From: JAQUGA01 sp038210985
Lineage (GTDB): Bacteria; Bacteroidota; Bacteroidia; Bacteroidales; WCHB1-69
Assembly: GCA_038210985.1 (NCBI GenBank)
Contig: JBBQWB010000012.1
Span: forward strand, 1-47,716
Direction: 5' to 3'
DNA length: 47,716 nt
Within the stretch, counting starts at the first letter, position 1, and the number at the start of each line of letters is the position of its first letter. A program made the position numbers and the translations under genes. Below the pieces are notes generated by a model, which ran no database searches, was not told the DNA's origin, and saw only the letters and a list, made by a program, of their open reading frames with translations. Positions 43,696 through 47,716 of the stretch are shown piece by piece.

Positions 43696-45015
43696 ATGGA
43701 TGATCTTAATAAGCTCAAAATTGAAATCATTGAGAAAACCAAAGAATATTTTCAGGCAAAATTTGCAATTAAAGAGTTTGTGCCTGGAAAAACAAAGGTA
43801 AATTATGCAGGAAGAGTTTTTGATGAAAACGAACTTACTAATGCAGTTGAGGCTTCATTAGATTTTTGGCTGACGGAAGGTCGGTTTTCGGAAGAATTTG
43901 CAGAAAAAATCTCAGAATTTTTAGGAATTGAACATGTTTTATTGACAAATTCAGGATCATCGGCTAATTTACTGGCATTTTCAGCACTTACATCCGAAAA
44001 ATTAGGAGAAAAAAGACTTAAAAAAGGAGATGAAGTAATCTCAGTTGGTGCTAGTTTTCCAGCTACTGTAACTCCAATTATTCAATATGGTTTAGTCCCA
44101 GTGTTTGTTGATGTTGAGATTCCGACTTACAATATTGATGTTAAAATGCTATATAAGGCAATTTCTCCAAAAACCAAATGTATATTTTTAGCCCATACTT
44201 TAGGCAACCCATTTAATATTGATGTTGTTTTAAAAATTGCCAAAGAATTTAATTTATGGGTTATCGAAGATAATTGCGATTCCTTTGGTAGCAAGTATAA
44301 TGGTAAATTTACGGGCACATTTGGCGATTTAAGTACGATCTCATTTTATCCCGCCCATCATATTACAACTGGAGAAGGCGGAGCAATATGTACAAATAAT
44401 TCAACGCTGGCAAATATTGTAAAATCTTTTCGAGATTGGGGTAGAGATTGCTATTGTTCGGGAGGAGAAAATAACACGTGTGGTAAAAGATTTTCTCAAC
44501 AATTTGGCGATTTGCCGTATGGTTACGACCATAAATATGTTTATTCTGAAATTGGGTATAATTTAAAAATGACGGATATTCAAGCGGCAATTGGCTCAGC
44601 ACAAATGGATAAACTGGAAGCATTTTGCCAAACTAGAAAAGAAAATTTTTTAAAATGGAAACAGGTTTTTTCTCAATATTCAGATTTTTTTATTTTACCT
44701 GAACAAACCGAAAATTCAGATCCAGCTTGGTTTAGTTTTATTGTTACCCTTAGGGATAATTGCCCTTTTACAAGAGATGAAATAACTAAGTTTTTTGATC
44801 AAAATTTAATTGAAACTAGAAATCTATTTGCAGGTAACATTACCAAACAGCCAGCTTTTATGGATAAAGAATGGAGAATTGTGGGTTCACTCGAAAATAC
44901 TGATTATATAATGAATAATACCTTTTTTTTAGGTACATATCCTGGTTTAAAAGAAGAAATGTTCCGATATGTTGGCAATGTTTTGTCCGATTTTTTAAAG
45001 GCATTTATAAGATAA
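43696..45015 (+). CDS. rfbH: CDP-6-deoxy-hexulose 3-dehydrase (E1), [2Fe-2S] PMP enzyme
   Basis: Removes the C3 hydroxyl in 3,6-dideoxyhexose synthesis, using pyridoxamine phosphate and an iron-sulfur cluster. The 439-residue fold is of the DegT/aminotransferase type, but the PLP lysine is replaced: SFYPAHHITTGEGG places His221 where Lys is expected, as in E1/ColD-type dehydrases. Cysteines 194, 252, 254 and 262 fit the E1 cluster spacing C-x57-C-x1-C-x7-C exactly. It needs a reductase partner (E3) for electrons; the next gene starts on the last base of its stop codon (TAATG). All the diagnostic features were counted directly from the sequence. Confidence 0.95.
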   Translation: MDDLNKLKIEIIEKTKEYFQAKFAIKEFVPGKTKVNYAGRVFDENELTNAVEASLDFWLTEGRFSEEFAEKISEFLGIEHVLLTNSGSSANLLAFSALTSEKLGEKRLKKGDEVISVGASFPATVTPIIQYGLVPVFVDVEIPTYNIDVKMLYKAISPKTKCIFLAHTLGNPFNIDVVLKIAKEFNLWVIEDNCDSFGSKYNGKFTGTFGDLSTISFYPAHHITTGEGGAICTNNSTLANIVKSFRDWGRDCYCSGGENNTCGKRFSQQFGDLPYGYDHKYVYSEIGYNLKMTDIQAAIGSAQMDKLEAFCQTRKENFLKWKQVFSQYSDFFILPEQTENSDPAWFSFIVTLRDNCPFTRDEITKFFDQNLIETRNLFAGNITKQPAFMDKEWRIVGSLENTDYIMNNTFFLGTYPGLKEEMFRYVGNVLSDFLKAFIR

Positions 45016-45704
45016 TGGCTATTATAAAAAAATATCTTTCTGAGGTTGTTTCTGTTGAAAAACATAAAGACGATTTATACTCGATAACTATTAAATCGTT
45101 GAGTGGTAAGTTTAAATATTCACCCGGACAATTTCTCCATTTTTCATTGGATGAGTATGACCCAAGCTTGGGTTGGCCCGATTCAAGGTGTTTTAGTATT
45201 CAAAGTAGTCCTCAGGATGAACTAATTAGAATAACATTTTCGGTAAAAGGAAATTATACAAATAGAATGGCTAATGAACTTGAAGTTGGGAAAATAGTTA
45301 ATTTAAAATTGCCCTACGGAGATTTGTTTGTACAAGATAATATTAAGGAAAATACTGTTTTTATTTCTGGAGGTACAGGTATAACTCCTTTTTTATCTCT
45401 TTTTACAGATTATGCTTTTGCAGATTATAAAAACCCGACATTATATGCTGGGTTTAGAAATTCAAGTTTAAACATTTATCATAAAGAACTTGCAAGAGCC
45501 AGACAAATAAATCTGAATTTTAATACATATTTCGTTTTTCAGAATGAACATGGAATACTAAACAAGCAAAAAGTATTAGATGAAAGCAATAAAAATAATT
45601 CTTTTTTTATTTCTGGACCTCAAGATATGATTAATAGCTTTAAAGATTATTTCATGAAAAATGGAGTAAATCAAAGTCAAATTATTACGGATGATTGGGA
45701 GTAA
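45015..45704 (+). CDS. FAD/NAD(P)H reductase for E1, lacking the ferredoxin domain
   Basis: A ferredoxin-NADP reductase-type oxidoreductase of 229 residues. The FAD-binding motif RCFSIQSSP is at about 58-66 and the nucleotide-binding GGTGITPFLSL at about 119-129; it ends IITDDWE. By position it should be the E3 reductase (AscD/DdhD) that feeds electrons to RfbH. Classical E3 proteins are about 330 residues with an N-terminal plant-type [2Fe-2S] ferredoxin domain; this protein has none and shows no Cys cluster. It either passes electrons directly to the RfbH cluster or uses a separate ferredoxin. It overlaps rfbH by one base. Confidence 0.82.
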   Translation: MAIIKKYLSEVVSVEKHKDDLYSITIKSLSGKFKYSPGQFLHFSLDEYDPSLGWPDSRCFSIQSSPQDELIRITFSVKGNYTNRMANELEVGKIVNLKLPYGDLFVQDNIKENTVFISGGTGITPFLSLFTDYAFADYKNPTLYAGFRNSSLNIYHKELARARQINLNFNTYFVFQNEHGILNKQKVLDESNKNNSFFISGPQDMINSFKDYFMKNGVNQSQIITDDWE

Positions 45705-45706
45705 AA

Positions 45707-46579
45707 ATGAATAAAAAGACAATATTAATTACCGGAATAAATGGATTTTTAGGAAGCCATTTAGCAAAAACACTGAACCATCATTATAATATTATAGGAC
45801 TTGAATCATCCATTGGAAAATTTCATCGATTGGAAGGATGTAATTTTGAAATTTATTTATCCCAAGATAATTTAGAATCTATTTTTCAAAAACAAAAAAT
45901 ATTTGCAATAATACATGCAGCAACAGTTTATAATTCAAATGGTGATTCATTTGATAAAATGCTAAACTCGAATGTAATTTTGCCTGTTACTTTGTACAAG
46001 ATTGCAAACAAGTTTAATGTTTCTAAATTTATTAATACGGATAGTTTTTTTAATAATCCGAAGTATAATTATAAATATTTGCTGGATTACACATTGTCTA
46101 AAAAGCATGTAATAGATTGGTTAGTGCTTGAAAAAGGAAATTGCGAGTTGATTAATTTGAAATTATTTCATGTGTATGGTGATAATGACTCACTTAGCAA
46201 ATTTATTCCGCAGATGATATATGCGTTAAAAAAAAATCAGGAATTTATTAAGCTTTCCCTTGGAGAACAAAAGCGAGATTTTATTTTTATTGATGACGTG
46301 GTAAATGCTTTTAAAATTGTATTGGAATGTAGTTTGTTTAATTATGCCGAAATAATTGAATATGAGGTTGGTAGCGGAAATTCGGTTTCTATTAAAGAGA
46401 TAGTTGAGACCATTAAAAAAATTACAAAAAGTAAAACAAAATTATTATTTGGAGAGCTCCCTTATCGAGAAAATGAAATATTTGATTCATTTGCAGATAA
46501 CACAAAACTCACATCTTTGGGATGGAGACCTCAATCTACTTTAATTGAAGGGTTAACTTTTACAATAAATTCGTTATGA
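45707..46579 (+). CDS. rfbJ: CDP-abequose synthase-like epimerase/reductase
   Basis: Extended SDR of 290 residues, likely reducing the 4-keto group of CDP-3,6-dideoxy-hexulose to CDP-abequose in the cytosol. It has an N-terminal GxxGxxG in ITGINGFLGSH, IIHAATVYNS, FINTDSFF, the YxxxK in YTLSKKHVIDW, HVYGDND, and SLGEQKRDFIFIDDVVNAF. The NTDSFF and GEQ-RDFIF strings recall Salmonella RfbJ rather than paratose synthase. ATG 45707 is used, two bases after the previous stop; the TTG at 45695 would overlap it. The stop overlaps the next gene by ATGA. The 3,6-dideoxyhexose class is well supported; abequose specifically is less so. Confidence 0.8.
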   Translation: MNKKTILITGINGFLGSHLAKTLNHHYNIIGLESSIGKFHRLEGCNFEIYLSQDNLESIFQKQKIFAIIHAATVYNSNGDSFDKMLNSNVILPVTLYKIANKFNVSKFINTDSFFNNPKYNYKYLLDYTLSKKHVIDWLVLEKGNCELINLKLFHVYGDNDSLSKFIPQMIYALKKNQEFIKLSLGEQKRDFIFIDDVVNAFKIVLECSLFNYAEIIEYEVGSGNSVSIKEIVETIKKITKSKTKLLFGELPYRENEIFDSFADNTKLTSLGWRPQSTLIEGLTFTINSL

Positions 46580-47577
46580 CAGACACTCGTCCATTATTAA
46601 CAATCGCAATCCCAACATACAATAGAGCATCTATTTTAGAAAATGCTCTAAATGTCTTGTTGCCACAATTAAATGGGTTTAATGGTAAAATTGAATTAAT
46701 AATTTCAGACAATGCTTCCACCGATAACACTCAAGATGTAATTAATAATATTAAAATAAAATATCCAGAATTAATTTTTATAACTTATAAACAGCCTTTT
46801 AATACTGGTTATTTTGGGAATTTCAAAAAATGCAAAGAATTAGCAAATGGTAATTACTTTTGGCTTTTATCCGACAATGAACATCTTTCAGAAGGTGTTA
46901 TAAAGGTTTTAATGGATACAATAAGCTCAAGCAAAAAGTTATTTGGAGCAATATATTTTGCCGAAATTGCAAAAAGTAAGCAAAATAAGTTAAATTCAAA
47001 TTTTGAAGATTTCAATATTTTTGAAACAGATTTTAATTCGTTGATAGAGAATGAAACTGCTTGGTTGCTAACAAGCATTAGTTCTGTGGTTCTTCTTAAT
47101 GATAAAAGCAAGGATGAAGTAACAGTTGAAGAATTACATGAAAATCTTTTTTTAGGTTTTTTATTCCTTTGTAATTCTTTAATTATCTGTGATAAAATAA
47201 TAGTTATCAATGGGAAAATTTATAATTCAGCACCTTGTAAAGTGTATTTCGACATATTTAAAGCTTGGACAAAAGACATAACCGAATGTGTTAATTATGC
47301 TATAAAACACCAATTGCTAACGAAAGAATCTGCAAATAAATTCATAGACGGCTATTTGAAAAACAATCTTCAGCAGCTAGTTTTTTCATACAGAATTCAT
47401 GGCGAACTACATGGTAAAAAATATGGAACGCCAAAGAATCTTATAAATACTATGAACCCCTATTATAGGAATAATGATGTTTATAGAAAAACAATTTATA
47501 AGCTATTAAGGTCTCCAAAATCATTATTGATAATGAAACACGTATTAGTGAAAATCAAAAACAGATTAAAAAAATAA
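46576..47577 (+). CDS. GT2-family glycosyltransferase, candidate dideoxyhexosyltransferase
   Basis: GT-A glycosyltransferase of 333 residues with LTIAIPTYNRASILENAL at the N-terminus, ELIISDNASTDNTQDVI, and a DxD-like FWLLSDNEHL (about 94-103). The rest is helical and basic at the C-terminus (KNRLKK), as in membrane-associated GT2 enzymes. Its layout resembles the abequosyltransferase WbaV/RfbV, and it overlaps the abequose-synthase-like gene by ATGA, so transfer of a CDP-3,6-dideoxyhexose onto a glycan is the best guess. The acceptor is unknown. It is the last gene of the operon before the mobile element at the window edge. Confidence 0.8.
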   Translation: MTDTRPLLTIAIPTYNRASILENALNVLLPQLNGFNGKIELIISDNASTDNTQDVINNIKIKYPELIFITYKQPFNTGYFGNFKKCKELANGNYFWLLSDNEHLSEGVIKVLMDTISSSKKLFGAIYFAEIAKSKQNKLNSNFEDFNIFETDFNSLIENETAWLLTSISSVVLLNDKSKDEVTVEELHENLFLGFLFLCNSLIICDKIIVINGKIYNSAPCKVYFDIFKAWTKDITECVNYAIKHQLLTKESANKFIDGYLKNNLQQLVFSYRIHGELHGKKYGTPKNLINTMNPYYRNNDVYRKTIYKLLRSPKSLLIMKHVLVKIKNRLKK

Positions 47578-47608
47578 AATGAATACTCAATCTTTCGCCT
47601 AAATTATT

Positions 47609-47616
47609 TAACTTTG
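47609..47616 (+). promoter_or_regulatory. -7 box ahead of the transposase start
   Basis: TAACTTTG is an exact TAnnTTTG match 12-26 bases ahead of the two possible transposase start codons. No -33 TTG was found at the right distance. Confidence 0.35.
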
Positions 47617-47642
47617 CAATTCAATCAATGAAGATTTCAGCT

Positions 47643-47716
47643 ATGAATCTATTAAATTTTATCGCACAATATCCAGATGAGGCGTCATGCAAGGCTAAAT
47701 GGAAAGAATACAGAGA
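47643..47716 (+). CDS. IS1595-type transposase, N-terminal fragment cut by window edge
   Basis: The last 74 bases encode about 24 residues beginning MNLLNFIAQYPDEASCKAKW and continuing KEYR to the edge. This matches the opening of IS1595/ISXO2-like transposases, which continue into a zinc-ribbon. An in-frame ATG at 47628 would add MKISA. Only the start is visible, so integrity, terminal repeats and target duplication cannot be judged. It lies 65 bases after the dideoxyhexose operon, suggesting an insertion sequence next to the glycan locus. Confidence 0.65.
   Translation, partial: MNLLNFIAQYPDEASCKAKWKEYR

Noticed and set aside
46854..47210. Minus-strand frame of 118 codons inside the last glycosyltransferase gene
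   Set aside because: It is the antisense of a clear GT2 domain and shows no recognisable family.

Overview
The window reads as a chromosomal segment of an AT-rich Bacteroidota bacterium, probably environmental or marine. Support comes from several independent signs: TAnnTTTG-type -7 promoter boxes, a type IX secretion (T9SS) C-terminal domain, a FISUMP-domain surface protein, a glutaminyl-cyclase-type M28 lipoprotein, and five Sec signal peptides that all put Gln at the predicted +1 position. No ribosomal RNA, tRNA or CRISPR array was seen.

Layout. (1) 258-3618: asparagine synthetase and an aldehyde dehydrogenase. (2) 3619-3774: a convergent intergenic gap holding short TTGAGCYTGTCGAAA-type repeats in both orientations and a hairpin. 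(3) 3775-6051, minus strand: a GT-C (family 39) membrane glycosyltransferase and an unknown Lys/Glu-rich protein. (4) 6201-11247: housekeeping genes tdk, aspS and cysS, then a probable glutaminyl cyclase. (5) 11362-13782, minus strand: a large OmpA-type envelope protein with calcium-binding-like repeats. (6) 13783-14380: a regulatory gap with a promoter and a leader hairpin. (7) 14381-36477: nineteen tightly packed plus-strand genes for a surface polysaccharide: polymerase, flippase, four soluble glycosyltransferases plus a DUF354 GT-B-like protein, a polyprenyl-linked periplasmic glycosylation module, acyl/methyl/deacetyl modification, two ATP-grasp ligases, a degenerate asparagine-synthase-like protein, a class II glutaminase fused to a WbuX/WbpG-type sugar amidotransferase, and a Wzi-like outer-membrane protein. 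(8) 36670-41554: three exported proteins (T9SS cargo, FISUMP adhesin, thioredoxin-like). (9) 41773-47577: a CDP-3,6-dideoxyhexose operon (rfbF, rfbG, rfbH, a short reductase, an abequose-synthase-like protein) and a glycosyltransferase. (10) The right edge starts an IS1595-type transposase.

How they work together: region 7 appears to build, flip, polymerise and export a capsule or O-antigen-like glycan. Its repeating unit is probably modified by amidation and/or amide-linked groups, since four ATP-dependent amide/amidine-forming enzyme candidates sit in or next to it. Region 9 would supply an abequose-like CDP-sugar, probably added by the last glycosyltransferase. The most unusual items are the glutaminase-WbuX fusion, the ATP-grasp plus degenerate asparagine-synthase pair, the dideoxyhexose reductase without its ferredoxin domain, and the structured leader in front of the polysaccharide operon. 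All functions are inferred from motifs read by eye; no database search was run.
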